Source: Pseudomonadota bacterium
Lineage (GTDB): Bacteria > Chloroflexota > UBA6077 > JAJPGT01
NCBI GenBank assembly: GCA_021325655.1
Contig: JAJPGT010000088.1
Location: forward strand, 62,001 to 126,000
Length of the DNA: 64,000 nucleotides
Direction: 5' to 3'
Shown in pieces: positions 34,064-42,575 of the stretch. The notes below the pieces were generated by a model, which made no database searches, had not been told where the DNA came from, and worked only from the letters and a program-made list of their open reading frames with translations. The stretch's first letter is position 1. Each line of letters opens with the position of its first letter. Made by a program: the position numbers and the translations under genes.

Positions 34064-35761
34064 CTACTCCAGCTCGACCGCCTGGCCGCCGAACAGGCTG
34101 AGTGCGCGACGGACGTAGGGATCCTTCAACGCGCTCTCGAGGCTCGCCACGGCCTCGGTCTGCGGCGGCGCGGCGGCGACACAGCGCACCACGCAGGTGG
34201 TGCGGAGCGCCTGGCTGAACACGTCCTCGACCAGGCGCCGGTTCGGCAGGTCGTTGACCCACTCGCGGTGGAACTTGAACCCGAAGCCGAGTACCAGCGT
34301 CGAGCCGTCGACCTTGATGGGATGGGCGCTACGCAGGGAGGCGCCCAGGAGGCTGTCGCGCGCGTTTACCTGCTCGATCAGCTCGCCCCAGCGCGCCTGC
34401 ACGGCTGCCAGATCGAGACCCCCGGCCGCGGGTGCAACCGCCAGCACCGGCCCGGCCGACGGGGCCTCGCTCGACATGCGAGGCCCGTCGTCTGGACTGG
34501 GCGCTGGCGGCACCACGGGGACCGGCGGGGCAACCGCGGTGGGGCGCGACTCGGAGCGCGCCTCGACGGCTGAAGGCGTGGCCTCCGGGGAAGGCCGGGG
34601 GGATACGGCCGCGGCAGCCGTCGCGGGCTGCGCGCCACTGGCCGTGGCCGCGCCGCGTTCGAGCGCCAGCAGCTCCAGGTGCAATCGCAGCCGGGCTGGG
34701 TCGCGGTGCTGCGCCAGGATCTCGCTCACCCGGCGCACCGTGTCGGCCAGCACGGCGCGATCCCAGCGCGGAGCGTGCAGGCGAAGCCAGTCCAGCTCGT
34801 CCGCGGAGAACTCGCCATGCAGCGCGGCCTCCGCGCCGGCGCTGCTCATGAGCAGCGCCCGGAGCATGCTCAGTGCCTCGTCCAGGAACTGGCGCAGGTC
34901 CGCGCCCGCATCCATCACCGCCGCGAGCAACTCCACCGCGGCGGCGCCTGCTCCCCGCTCCAGCAGCTCCAGGAATCCGCGGACGGACTCGAGCTCCGGC
35001 AGCCCGAGGGCAGCTCGACAGGTGGCGGCGTCGATCCGCTCCCCGGCGTAGGCGATGACCTGGTCGAGCAAGCTCACCGCGTCTCGCAGCCCTCCGCGGG
35101 CGAGGCGGGCGAGACGCTCGAGCACCTCGGGCGTAATCTCCACCCCTTCGCTGGCGGCGATCAGCCGCAGCCGCTCGACGATCTCGGCGGAGCGCAGCCG
35201 GCGCAGGTCGAACCGCTGGCAGCGACTGAGAATCGTGGGCGGGATCTTGTGGACGTCGGTCGTGCAGAGCACGAAGATGGCGTGCGGCGGCGGCTCCTCC
35301 AGCGTCTTGAGGAAGGCGTCCCAAGCGGCGGCGGTGAGCTCGTGCGCCTCGTCCAGAATGTACAGCCGGTAGCGCCCCTCGCTCGGAGCATAGCCCACCG
35401 CTTCGCGGAGCCCGCGGATGTCGTCGATCCCCCGGTTGGAGGCGGCGTCGATCTCCACCAGGTCAAGCGACGCGCCGGCGAGCGCCGCCCGGCAGATGGC
35501 GCAGGCGTTACAGGGCTCGCCGTCCTGAGGGCTCAGGCAGTTGAGTGCGCGAAACAGGATGCGGGCCAGGCTCGTCTTGCCGGTGCCGCGCGGCCCGGTC
35601 AGGAGATAGGCGTGCCCCACGCGCCCGCTGCGCACCGCATTGCGAAGTGTGCGGGTGACGTGTTCCTGGCCCACGACCTCAGAGAAGCGGCCGGGCCTCC
35701 AGCGGAGGTAGAGCGCGCGGCGACCGGCGTCGTGAGAAGCGGGCTCGAGAGCGTTGAACAC
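34064..35761 (-). CDS. dnaX: DNA polymerase III subunit gamma/tau
   Basis: 565 residues. It is the ATPase of the clamp loader. Features are WRPGRFSEVVGQEHV near the N-terminus, Walker A GPRGTGKTSLARILF at about 55, a zinc module (CLSPQDGEPCNACAIC), the DExx region LYILDEAHELTAAAWDAFLK and the sensor SRCQRFDLRRL. A Pro/Ala-rich linker (about 390-450) leads to a tau-like C-terminal domain. I found no A-rich slippery sequence for a gamma frameshift product. The start is GTG 35761, only about three bases after the predicted transcription start. Confidence 0.95.
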   Translation of the reverse strand: MFNALEPASHDAGRRALYLRWRPGRFSEVVGQEHVTRTLRNAVRSGRVGHAYLLTGPRGTGKTSLARILFRALNCLSPQDGEPCNACAICRAALAGASLDLVEIDAASNRGIDDIRGLREAVGYAPSEGRYRLYILDEAHELTAAAWDAFLKTLEEPPPHAIFVLCTTDVHKIPPTILSRCQRFDLRRLRSAEIVERLRLIAASEGVEITPEVLERLARLARGGLRDAVSLLDQVIAYAGERIDAATCRAALGLPELESVRGFLELLERGAGAAAVELLAAVMDAGADLRQFLDEALSMLRALLMSSAGAEAALHGEFSADELDWLRLHAPRWDRAVLADTVRRVSEILAQHRDPARLRLHLELLALERGAATASGAQPATAAAAVSPRPSPEATPSAVEARSESRPTAVAPPVPVVPPAPSPDDGPRMSSEAPSAGPVLAVAPAAGGLDLAAVQARWGELIEQVNARDSLLGASLRSAHPIKVDGSTLVLGFGFKFHREWVNDLPNRRLVEDVFSQALRTTCVVRCVAAAPPQTEAVASLESALKDPYVRRALSLFGGQAVELE

Positions 35762-35770
35762 GGCGGAGCC

Positions 35771-35776
35771 ATTATA
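35771..35776 (-). promoter_or_regulatory. Probable -10 element of dnaX
   Basis: A perfect TATAAT ends ten bases before the dnaX GTG, predicting an almost leaderless mRNA. No convincing -35 is present at 16-18 bases. Confidence 0.5.
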
Positions 35777-35794
35777 CGGGCGCCCGTGAGCGAT

Positions 35795-36574
35795 TTAGCC
35801 GAGTTGATAGGCAGCCGTAACCTCGCGCACCCGGGCCACGAACGCGGGAGCACGAAGCTGGTGCTCCAGGATCCCCTCCGCATACTCGCGTAGCAGCCGC
35901 TCCGCCTCGCGGCTCACGTCCAGCGGCACTCTCACCCCCAGGTCCACCACCCGCTCGGTGCGCTGGAGCAGCCGCAGTAGCTTGAGCACATTCACCGCGA
36001 TCGGCCGGGCGCCCACCGCGGCGGGGCTGCACCGTGGGCAGACCGCCCCGCCCAGCGCACGGTCGAAGCCGTTCATCTCGGGCCGGAGCGGCGTCCGGCA
36101 GAGGACGCACTCCGTTACCTGGGGCCGGAAGCCGGTGGCGTCGAGCGCACTGAGGATAAAGTGCGATACGACCAGCCGGGGGTCGAAGCTGTCGTCGAGC
36201 GCCGCCAGCGCCTGCACCAGGGTGGTGAACAGCCGTGGGTTCGGCTGCCGTTCCTCGGTGAGCGCGTCGACCAGTTCGGCGAGGTAATAGGCGTGGGCCG
36301 TGCCGAGCAGGTCCTCGCGCAGCGCTCGGAACGAGCGGATCGTCTCCGCCTGGGTGACGACATCCAGGTCGCGCCCCTGGGCAAACAGGACGTCGCTATG
36401 GGCAAAGAGCTCCAGGTGCCCGCTGCTGCGGCTGGCGATGCGCCGAACGCCCTTGGCGATCGCTTTGACCTTCCCCTCGGTCTGGGTGAAGAGCGTTAGG
36501 ATACGATCAGCTTCGCCGAAGTCGATGCGGCGCAGCACGACGGATTGGGTGCGGTAGGTGCGGACGCGGCTCAT
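35795..36574 (-). CDS. recO: DNA repair protein RecO
   Basis: 259 residues. An N-terminal OB fold (TYRTQSVVLRRIDFGEADRI) binds single-stranded DNA. The C-terminal helical domain carries a four-cysteine zinc module (CVLCRTPLRPEMNGF to AVCPRC) as in Deinococcus RecO. It works with RecR, also encoded in this stretch, to load RecA. Its ATG overlaps the rimM stop as ATGA, so repair and ribosome-maturation genes are translationally linked. Confidence 0.94.
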   Translation of the reverse strand: MSRVRTYRTQSVVLRRIDFGEADRILTLFTQTEGKVKAIAKGVRRIASRSSGHLELFAHSDVLFAQGRDLDVVTQAETIRSFRALREDLLGTAHAYYLAELVDALTEERQPNPRLFTTLVQALAALDDSFDPRLVVSHFILSALDATGFRPQVTECVLCRTPLRPEMNGFDRALGGAVCPRCSPAAVGARPIAVNVLKLLRLLQRTERVVDLGVRVPLDVSREAERLLREYAEGILEHQLRAPAFVARVREVTAAYQLG

Positions 36575-37071
36575 GTTCGGGTTCGTGTCGGTTCTAGCCC
36601 GGGTGGCAGCCGCGCGATCAGCGTGCCAGCCGCCGGGTCGATCTGGAGCACGACGTCGCGGATCGCCGGCAGGAGCAGTTCGCCGGCCTCGCCGTGGACA
36701 ACGTAGACGTCGTTCGCACCCGTTTCCAGGATATCGGCCACCGTTCCGAGCAAGCGCCCCTGCTCGTCCCGAACCTCCAGGCCGATCACCTGGTGCCAGT
36801 AGAAGCGGCCGGGTGGGAGCGCCACCGCCTCTTCGACCGGCACCTGGACCTCCTGGCCGCGCAGCGCCTCGGCTTGCTCGGGCGAGGTGACGCCCTCCAG
36901 CGCAAGCAACAGCATTCCACCGCGAACCCGCGCTCGCCGAACGCTATAGGGATGGGGCGGATCGCCCAGGAACACCCGGCGCGTGGTGCGGAACCGGGCC
37001 GGAAACTCGGTGACGACCTCGCAGAGCAGCGTCCCGTCGAGCCCGTGGGGACGCACAACCCGGGCAACCAC
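36571..37071 (-). CDS. rimM: Ribosome maturation factor RimM
   Basis: 166 residues from GTG 37071. The N-terminal RimM domain has VVARVVRPHGLDGTLLCEV and the C-terminal PRC-barrel has GRFYWHQVIGLEVRDEQGR, ETGANDVYVVHG and ELLLPAIRDVVLQID. It assists 30S head assembly around S19. The open frame continues upstream but that part overlaps khpA in another frame and is not RimM-like. The GTG lies 17 bases after the khpA stop and lacks a visible Shine-Dalgarno, so coupling to khpA or a nearby CTG start is possible. Confidence 0.92.
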   Translation of the reverse strand: MVARVVRPHGLDGTLLCEVVTEFPARFRTTRRVFLGDPPHPYSVRRARVRGGMLLLALEGVTSPEQAEALRGQEVQVPVEEAVALPPGRFYWHQVIGLEVRDEQGRLLGTVADILETGANDVYVVHGEAGELLLPAIRDVVLQIDPAAGTLIARLPPGLEPTRTRT

Positions 37072-37088
37072 CAGGAAGTCGGGCGGAG

Positions 37089-37316
37089 TTACACCACGTC
37101 GATGTCGACCCGCAGCCCCCGGCGGGCCGCCCCCGCCTTGGTGAGGGTGCGGATCGCGCGAATCACCTTGCCCTCGCGGCCGATCACTTTGCCCACGTCG
37201 CGCTCCGCCACCTGGAGCTCGTAGACGATCACTCGGCCCGAGTCGACCTCGTCCACCTGCACCGCCTCTGGCTCGTCCACCAGGTTGCGGGCGAGGAACT
37301 CGACTAGCTCGCGCAT
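37089..37316 (-). CDS. khpA: KH-domain RNA-binding protein KhpA
   Basis: 75 residues with a single type II KH domain: VIVYELQVAERDVGKVIGREGKVIRAIRTL contains the GxxG loop (GREG). KhpA proteins bind small RNAs and mRNAs, often with KhpB, and the gene is normally found between rpsP and rimM, as here. The C-terminus ends in VDIDVV, typical of the family. Confidence 0.92.
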   Translation of the reverse strand: MRELVEFLARNLVDEPEAVQVDEVDSGRVIVYELQVAERDVGKVIGREGKVIRAIRTLTKAGAARRGLRVDIDVV

Positions 37317-37365
37317 GCTCGTCGCTCACGTGCCCTTGGCTCGGACGGCCGGCTCGCAGCCGCCA

Positions 37366-37605
37366 CTACTGAATGCCGGCCTTGCTGAACAGACGGGCGA
37401 CGCGCTCCGAGGGCGAGGCCCCACGGCGAAGCCACTCGCGCGCCTTGGCCTCGTCGATCTGCACCGTGGCCGGCTCGGTGCGGGGATTGTAATGGCCGAC
37501 GACATCCACCGCCGCGCCGTCCCGCGGGGTTCGAGCCTCGGCCACGACAATGCGATATTGGGGCTTCTTCTTGGCGCCGACGCGCCGCAGACGAATGCGA
37601 AGCAC
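37366..37605 (-). CDS. rpsP: 30S ribosomal protein S16
   Basis: 79 residues from GTG 37605, with GAGGAGG four bases upstream. The start LRIRLRRVGAKKKPQYRIVV and VVGHYNPRTEP are family signatures. It heads the rpsP-khpA-rimM-recO group; ffh and trmD, often neighbours of rpsP, are absent. The transcript should begin with a 10-bp hairpin. Confidence 0.95.
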   Translation of the reverse strand: MLRIRLRRVGAKKKPQYRIVVAEARTPRDGAAVDVVGHYNPRTEPATVQIDEAKAREWLRRGASPSERVARLFSKAGIQ

Positions 37606-37623
37606 TCCGCCTCCTCACATGAC

Positions 37624-37650
37624 GTGCGACGGCACCACCGGCCGTCGCAC
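37624..37650 (-). promoter_or_regulatory. 5'-terminal hairpin of the rpsP transcript
   Basis: A perfect 10-bp inverted repeat, GTGCGACGGC (minus strand 37650-37641) with GCCGTCGCAC (37633-37624), loop of seven. It sits at the predicted start of transcription and could stabilise the mRNA or serve as a protein-binding site. Confidence 0.5.
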
Positions 37651-37655
37651 TCGGC

Positions 37656-37661
37656 ATTATA
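37656..37661 (-). promoter_or_regulatory. Probable -10 element of rpsP
   Basis: A perfect TATAAT, predicting transcription from about 37649, exactly at the hairpin. No clear -35 element. Confidence 0.5.
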
Positions 37662-37692
37662 CGGCATGCCAGGAGTCGGGCAGCGGATACCG

Positions 37693-39588
37693 CTAGGTGC
37701 GGCAGGTGCGCGCGGGCTGCACTGTGAGGGTGGGACGCGAATTGAACGGCTGCAGATTGCCCGCGGCATCCGGGAAATACGCGGTGAGCGTGAACTGCAC
37801 CGGGCCGACTCCTGTCCAGCACGAGGTGACGGTCGCCGTGACCGAGCCGTTCGCGTCGGTCAGCACGTTGCCAGCCTGGTCGATATTCAGCGTCGGGCCG
37901 CGCGGCCCAGGCGTCGGCGTTGGCGGCAGCGGCGCGATCTGGACGAACACCCCGCTCACCGGGTGGCCATTGGAGTCGAGCAGCGTCGCGGTCGCCGTCA
38001 GGCTGTCGCTATTGTCACCGCGCAGCGTCGTCTTCGACAGCGTGAGCTGTGAGCGGTTCGCGGCCGGAACCGCCGTTGGAGTCTCGGTCGGCGTGGGCGT
38101 CTCGGTAGGAGTGGGTGTGTCAGTCGGCGTCTTGGTCGGCTTGGGCGTGTTCGTCGGAACCGGCGTTGAGGTCGCCAGCGCCTCGCCGACCTCGAATGCG
38201 AGGGTGGTGCAGGGCACCGTAGAATCGATGTAGAAAGTATACACCTGCGTTCCGTTGAAGGTGGGGGTCAGACTCCACTCCCACACCCAGCCCTCCTGGC
38301 CAGGCCGAGCCTCTTCACGCAGCTTCGTCACCCGCTCGGTCCCGAACAACTGGGTATACACGTGCTGCTTGGACGACGTCGCCGCGATCAGGACGTTGTC
38401 GCCCACGCGCGGGTTTGGCGGGGCAACGGACAGCCGCTCATCGCCCTGGCATTGCGAGGGGTTGGCAACGGTGATCGATTCCAGCGGAGCCGGCGTGATC
38501 AGCGCTTCGGTGGTCGGCGTGGGCGTCTCCACTGCCGTTTGCCCGGGCGGAACGACCTCCGTCACCACGATCACCGTCGGGACGATGATCTCCGGGCCGA
38601 TCGGCGTCGGCGGAGGGATCGGCGTAACACGCGCCGGCGGGGGGAGCGGGGTGGCGGTAGCTTCCAGAATGGACAGCACGTCGGCCTGGGTGAACGCGCC
38701 CGTGAGATCGAGCCCCGGGGCCTCGGCAGGCCGCGCGACCGCTCGCTGGGCGCCCGCCGCGAACTGGAGGTAGTAGGGCGAGCCAGCCGCTTGCGCCGCC
38801 AGGTCCAGCGGCAGGTTCTCGCCGGTGAGGATCGACTTGAAGTAGTCGGCCAGCAGCATCGGCTGCGTCAGCCCCGTGGTCGCGTCGTACATGAAGACGC
38901 CGCGCTGGAACCGCTGGTAGATGAAGTTGCTGTTGTTGGGATCGACCACGGGCTGGCTGGTTGGCAGCCCCCAGATCTCCATGTTGAGCAGCGGGAGTAG
39001 CGCCGGGTCGCCGCCGCCGTTCGGGAAGGCGTCGCGCAGGGTGACCGTGTTCATGAAGGTCTGCCCGAAATGCACCTGCTGGCCCTGCCAGACATCAGGG
39101 GCGTTCGCCTGGACGAACTGCACCACCTCTTGCGCGTAGGTGGGGCTGGCTGGGTTTGGCGCGCTCGCCAGCAGCGACGGGTCCGGGCGCGGAATGGCGC
39201 TCCCGTTGAAGTGGGTAAAGGGCAGGTAGGTATCCAGGAGGTTGGCGACGCCCACCGAGCCGTCCGGCTTGATCTGCAGGATGTGTCGCTGGAAGATCTG
39301 GCTGCGCAGGCCATCCAGCAGGAAGACGTTGGACACCGGCTGCCCGAAGGTTCGTTCGCCCCCGCGATGCCGGAAGTAGTCCCAGATGGCGTCGTCGTCC
39401 ACGCGGTACCCGGTGGCGAACAGCCGTGCGTCGTCCTGCGGCGTGGCCACCGCTGCCGCAACCAGGCCGGACGGCGCCAGCACCAGCCCCGGCCCGGCGC
39501 CGAAGAGGGTGGCGAAGACCAGCGCCGCGGCGATGACCGCAGTCACCACCGCGGGACGGTGCTTCTCTCGTGCCGAGGCATCACCCAT
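37693..39588 (-). CDS. Secreted modular surface protein with Thr/Pro stalk and Ig-like domain
   Basis: 631 residues from ATG 39588. A signal peptide or anchor lies at about residues 10-45. The N-terminal module (about 50-300) contains DYFRHRGGERTFGQPVS and FQRHILQIKPDGSVGVANLL; FGxPxS plus QxFxR patterns recur in Chloroflexota exported proteins. Proline/threonine-rich linkers follow, including a TPTETPT repeat around residue 505. A C-terminal bacterial Ig-like (Big_1/invasin-type) domain ends the protein (RSQLTLSKTTLRGDNSDSLT, GHPVSGVFVQI). It ends without a sorting signal. The role is unknown, plausibly surface binding. It is transcribed toward rpsP but is not functionally related. Confidence 0.7.
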   Translation of the reverse strand: MGDASAREKHRPAVVTAVIAAALVFATLFGAGPGLVLAPSGLVAAAVATPQDDARLFATGYRVDDDAIWDYFRHRGGERTFGQPVSNVFLLDGLRSQIFQRHILQIKPDGSVGVANLLDTYLPFTHFNGSAIPRPDPSLLASAPNPASPTYAQEVVQFVQANAPDVWQGQQVHFGQTFMNTVTLRDAFPNGGGDPALLPLLNMEIWGLPTSQPVVDPNNSNFIYQRFQRGVFMYDATTGLTQPMLLADYFKSILTGENLPLDLAAQAAGSPYYLQFAAGAQRAVARPAEAPGLDLTGAFTQADVLSILEATATPLPPPARVTPIPPPTPIGPEIIVPTVIVVTEVVPPGQTAVETPTPTTEALITPAPLESITVANPSQCQGDERLSVAPPNPRVGDNVLIAATSSKQHVYTQLFGTERVTKLREEARPGQEGWVWEWSLTPTFNGTQVYTFYIDSTVPCTTLAFEVGEALATSTPVPTNTPKPTKTPTDTPTPTETPTPTETPTAVPAANRSQLTLSKTTLRGDNSDSLTATATLLDSNGHPVSGVFVQIAPLPPTPTPGPRGPTLNIDQAGNVLTDANGSVTATVTSCWTGVGPVQFTLTAYFPDAAGNLQPFNSRPTLTVQPARTCRT

Positions 39589-39775
39589 GGGCGGCTCTCG
39601 CAGGCAGGCGCGAAGTCGGCGCTCATCATAGCAAACGGGCAGCCCCAACGGCGGTTACGCCTCGCTTGTGAAGATCACGTGCTGCCGTGGCCCGGGCTAC
39701 GTCCGACTCCCCAAGCGGGAATGCGAGCCGGCCCGTTCGGCAGCCGAACGCGGGACTCTCGCTCCAGGCGCCGAA

Positions 39776-39804
39776 TTGCCCCCTGGTTCGGCGTTCCTTA
39801 GAAT
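39776..39804 (+). promoter_or_regulatory. Promoter of the UbiA-family gene
   Basis: TTGCCC (39776-39781), a 17-base spacer and TAGAAT (39799-39804). The predicted start near 39811 is only about eight bases before the ATG, and no Shine-Dalgarno is visible, suggesting near-leaderless translation. Confidence 0.55.
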
Positions 39805-39818
39805 GTCGGGTGCCTCAC

Positions 39819-40757
39819 ATGCGCGAGATCGACCTTCCCCTGGTAGACAGCCCGCGCGCCGCGGCGGCGCCGCTGGCCCGGCCGGGGCTGACCCCCTGGG
39901 TCCTGCTGCGGGCGCTGCGCCCCAAGCAGTGGACCAAGAACCTCCTGCTCTTCGTCGGGCTCATCTTTTCCGTCAACCTGCACCACCCGCGCCTGGTGGC
40001 CACGGCGTTGCTGGCGTTCGCCGTCTTCTGCCTGCTATCCAGCGCCGGATACCTGGTGAACGACGTGGTCGATGCGGAGGCCGATCGCCAGCACCCCATG
40101 AAGCGGTCGCGGCCGGTGGCCAGCGGGGCGCTCTCCAGTGCAGGCGCGCTCGGGCTCGCGGCGCTGCTGGCACTGCTTGGTCTAGCCGGAGCCGCCGCGC
40201 TCGGGCTGCCGTTTCTGGGCGTGGTCGCCCTCTATCTGCTCGTCACCGCGTCCTACAGCGCCGGGCTGAAGCACCTGGTGCTGATCGACGTCTTCGTCAT
40301 CGCGGCCGGCTTCGTGATCCGAGCGGCGGCGGGGGCGGTCGCGATCGGCGTGCCGATCTCGCCCTGGCTCTACATCTGCACCGGGCTGGCGGCGCTGTTC
40401 ATTGCGCTGGCCAAGCGCCGCGCCGAGCTGACGCTACTGTCGGACAACGCCGCGAACCACCGGCGGAACCTGGAGCACTACACCATCGAGCTGGTGGATC
40501 AGCTCATCGTCATTGTCCTCGCCGCCACCCTCATGGCCTACACGCTGTACACCTTCACTGCCGAGAACCTCCCCGCGAACCACCTGATGATGCTGACCGT
40601 CCCGGTCGTACTGTACGGGCTGTTTCGCTACCTGTACCTGGTGCGGGTTCGCGGGGATGGCGGGAGCCCCGAGGACATCGTGCTTAAGGACCTGCCGCTG
40701 GTCATGACCGGGCTGGTCTGGATCGGCCTGAGCGCGCTGGTCCTCTACCTGGGCTGA
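39819..40757 (+). CDS. UbiA-family prenyltransferase, decaprenyl-phosphate phosphoribosyltransferase-like
   Basis: 312 residues from ATG 39819 (MREIDLPLVDSPRAAA). Nine or so membrane helices. The first Asp-rich motif is NDVVDAEADRQHPMKRSRP at residues 81-99, and the second region reads YSAGLKHLVLIDVFVIAAGF. The N-terminal LRPKQWTKNLLLFVGLIF and HPxKxxRP patterns match DPPR synthases (Rv3806c type), which transfer phosphoribose from PRPP to a polyprenyl phosphate on the way to lipid-linked arabinose. Menaquinone or haem prenyltransferases are alternatives but have different N-termini. An envelope role fits the glycosyltransferases in this window. Confidence 0.8.
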   Translation: MREIDLPLVDSPRAAAAPLARPGLTPWVLLRALRPKQWTKNLLLFVGLIFSVNLHHPRLVATALLAFAVFCLLSSAGYLVNDVVDAEADRQHPMKRSRPVASGALSSAGALGLAALLALLGLAGAAALGLPFLGVVALYLLVTASYSAGLKHLVLIDVFVIAAGFVIRAAAGAVAIGVPISPWLYICTGLAALFIALAKRRAELTLLSDNAANHRRNLEHYTIELVDQLIVIVLAATLMAYTLYTFTAENLPANHLMMLTVPVVLYGLFRYLYLVRVRGDGGSPEDIVLKDLPLVMTGLVWIGLSALVLYLG

Positions 40758-40814
40758 GCTCGGCCCAGCAGCGCTGCTGGCCACGCTGGACTGTCCACCG
40801 GCATTCGAGGGCAC

Positions 40815-41627
40815 ATGGATACTCTGGCGCTGAAGCTCGTGATGACGCCCACGGTCGTCGGGACGGCGAGCCTGGCCGGCCGACGCTGGGGGCCAGGGGT
40901 CGGCGGCTGGCTGGTGGGGCTTCCGGTGACCTCCGGGCCGATCGCCTTGTACCTGGCGCTCGACCACGGCCCGGCGTTCGGCGCCGCTGCCGCGGCCGGC
41001 GCCCTGGCCGGCACCATTGCGCAGGCGGCGTTCTGCCTCGCCTACAGCACCCTCGGCGTCCGCTCCCGCTGGCCGCTTGCGCTGCTCGCGGGCTCTGGCG
41101 CCTTCGCACTGGCGGCGCTCGGAGCGCAGCGCCTGGCGGACCAGGCGGCTCCGAGTGGCGCTCCGCTGTCGCTCCTGCTCGCCGCGCTCGTCGCCCTCAC
41201 CCTCGCGCTACGGCTTCTCCCGACTCGCCCAGAGCCTGCGCTGCGAGCAGAGCCCCCTGGCTGGGACCTGCCGGCGCGCCTGGTGGTCGCGACCGCGCTG
41301 GTACTCCTGGTGACCGGGCTGGCTCCCATGCTCGGCCCACGGCTCAGCGGGATGCTGGGCACGTTCCCCATCTACGGTGGGACGCTGGCCATCTTCGGGC
41401 AGCGGTCGCAGGGCCCGGCCTCAGCGGTCCGGGCGCTGCGTGGACTCCTGTACGGGCTGTACGGCTTCGCGGGCTTCTTCTTCGTGCTAGCGACACTGAT
41501 CCAGCCGCTCGGCATCGTCCTCGCCTTCGCCAGCGCGATTGCGGTGGCACTGGCGCTCCAGGCGGCCTCGCTCTGGCTGCTTCGCCGGGCGAGACGCACT
41601 GCCGCGGACCGCGCCCCGGCGCGCTGA
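40815..41627 (+). CDS. Polytopic membrane protein of unknown function
   Basis: 270 residues with about eight hydrophobic helices. The N-terminus MDTLALKLVMTPTVVGTASL and GWLVGLPVTSGPIALYLALD are the most distinctive parts. A second unit further on (GGTLAIFGQRSQGPASAVRALRG) has a similar arrangement, hinting at an internal duplication. I do not recognise the family. It follows the UbiA gene by 57 bases and is probably co-transcribed. It converges on rpsI. Confidence 0.55.
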   Translation: MDTLALKLVMTPTVVGTASLAGRRWGPGVGGWLVGLPVTSGPIALYLALDHGPAFGAAAAAGALAGTIAQAAFCLAYSTLGVRSRWPLALLAGSGAFALAALGAQRLADQAAPSGAPLSLLLAALVALTLALRLLPTRPEPALRAEPPGWDLPARLVVATALVLLVTGLAPMLGPRLSGMLGTFPIYGGTLAIFGQRSQGPASAVRALRGLLYGLYGFAGFFFVLATLIQPLGIVLAFASAIAVALALQAASLWLLRRARRTAADRAPAR

Positions 41628-41658
41628 GTGTCCGCGACGAGACGGCCCGGGCAGCACA

Positions 41659-41691
41659 CAGCGGGGATACCTTCCGGCCTCCCCGCCGCTG
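41659..41691. terminator. Hairpin between convergent genes
   Basis: GCGGGGA (41661-41667) pairs with TCCCCGC (41680-41686), with flanking CAGC/GCTG able to extend it. It lies in the 89-base gap between the plus-strand membrane gene and the end of the ribosomal superoperon, so it may end transcription in either direction. No T-tract is present. Confidence 0.4.
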
Positions 41692-41716
41692 GCGTTCGTC
41701 GGTTCGAAGGCGCCCC

Positions 41717-42133
41717 TTAGCGCTTGGTGTACTGCGGCGCCTTCCGGGCCCGCTTCAGGCCGTACTTCTTACGCTCCTTCACCCGAGCATCACGGGTGAG
41801 CAGCCCGCTCTGGCGGAGTAGCGGCTTGGTCGACTCGTTCGCCTTCACCAGGGCGCGGGAGATGCCGTGCAGAATCGCTCCCGCCTGGCCGGTCAGACCA
41901 CCGCCGGACACCTTGACCAGGACGTTGTAGGCGTTGCGGAGGTTGGTGAGCCGCAGGGGCAGCGTTATCTGCGCCTGCCAGAGGGGGCGTGGGAAGTACT
42001 CCTCCATCGGCTTGCCGTTGACGATGATGTTGCCCATCCCGTTCTGGAGCACGACACGGGCGACAGCCGTCTTGCGTCGACCAACCGCGGAGGCGACGAT
42101 ATTACGGGCGGCGGCAGGGGTCCGCTCTCTCAC
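41717..42133 (-). CDS. rpsI: 30S ribosomal protein S9
   Basis: 138 residues. [20 protein letters not shown] and the C-terminal basic tail [20 protein letters not shown], which reaches the P-site tRNA, are diagnostic. The GTG start overlaps the rplM stop as GTGA. It is the last gene of the ribosomal superoperon. Confidence 0.96.
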   Translation of the reverse strand: MRERTPAAARNIVASAVGRRKTAVARVVLQNGMGNIIVNGKPMEEYFPRPLWQAQITLPLRLTNLRNAYNVLVKVSGGGLTGQAGAILHGISRALVKANESTKPLLRQSGLLTRDARVKERKKYGLKRARKAPQYTKR

Positions 42134-42573
42134 TGGGCGCCTTCCTTCTTCTTCACACCGGGCGTCACTTGGCCCCCGTGCGGGTGGTTCGGCCCGGCAT
42201 ATACCTTCAGCTTCTTGAAGATCTGCCGGCCGAGCACCGTGTGTGGCAGCATCCCCCGCACGGCGTGCTCAATCACCCGGGTGGGGTGCTTCTGCAGCAT
42301 GTCCCGCAGGCTGACCGCTTTGAAGCCCCCCGGGTAGCCCGAGTGCCGATAATACATCTTCTGGGTGAGCTTCCGGCCAGTGACGCTGACCCGCTCGGCA
42401 TTGATCACGACGACGTAGTCGCCGACGTCCAGGTGCGGGGCATAGGTTGGCTTGTGCTTGCCCCGCAAAAGCTGCGCAACGTGCGAGGCGAGGCGGCCGA
42501 GCGGCTGCCCGGTCGCATCGACCACGTGCCACGCGCGCGTGATCTCGCTCGCTTTGGGCGAGTAGGTCTTCAC
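42130..42573 (-). CDS. rplM: 50S ribosomal protein L13
   Basis: 147 residues from GTG 42573 ([19 protein letters not shown]). GGAGG lies eight bases upstream, which decides this start over the GTG at 42582 inside the Shine-Dalgarno region. [20 protein letters not shown] and [11 protein letters not shown] are family signatures. It starts two bases after the truA stop. Confidence 0.95.
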   Translation of the reverse strand: MKTYSPKASEITRAWHVVDATGQPLGRLASHVAQLLRGKHKPTYAPHLDVGDYVVVINAERVSVTGRKLTQKMYYRHSGYPGGFKAVSLRDMLQKHPTRVIEHAVRGMLPHTVLGRQIFKKLKVYAGPNHPHGGQVTPGVKKKEGAQ

Positions 42574-42575
42574 GC

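Noticed and set aside
34064-35761. Programmed frameshift site in dnaX
   Set aside because: No A-rich slippery heptamer or run of A/T was found in the region where gamma would be produced.
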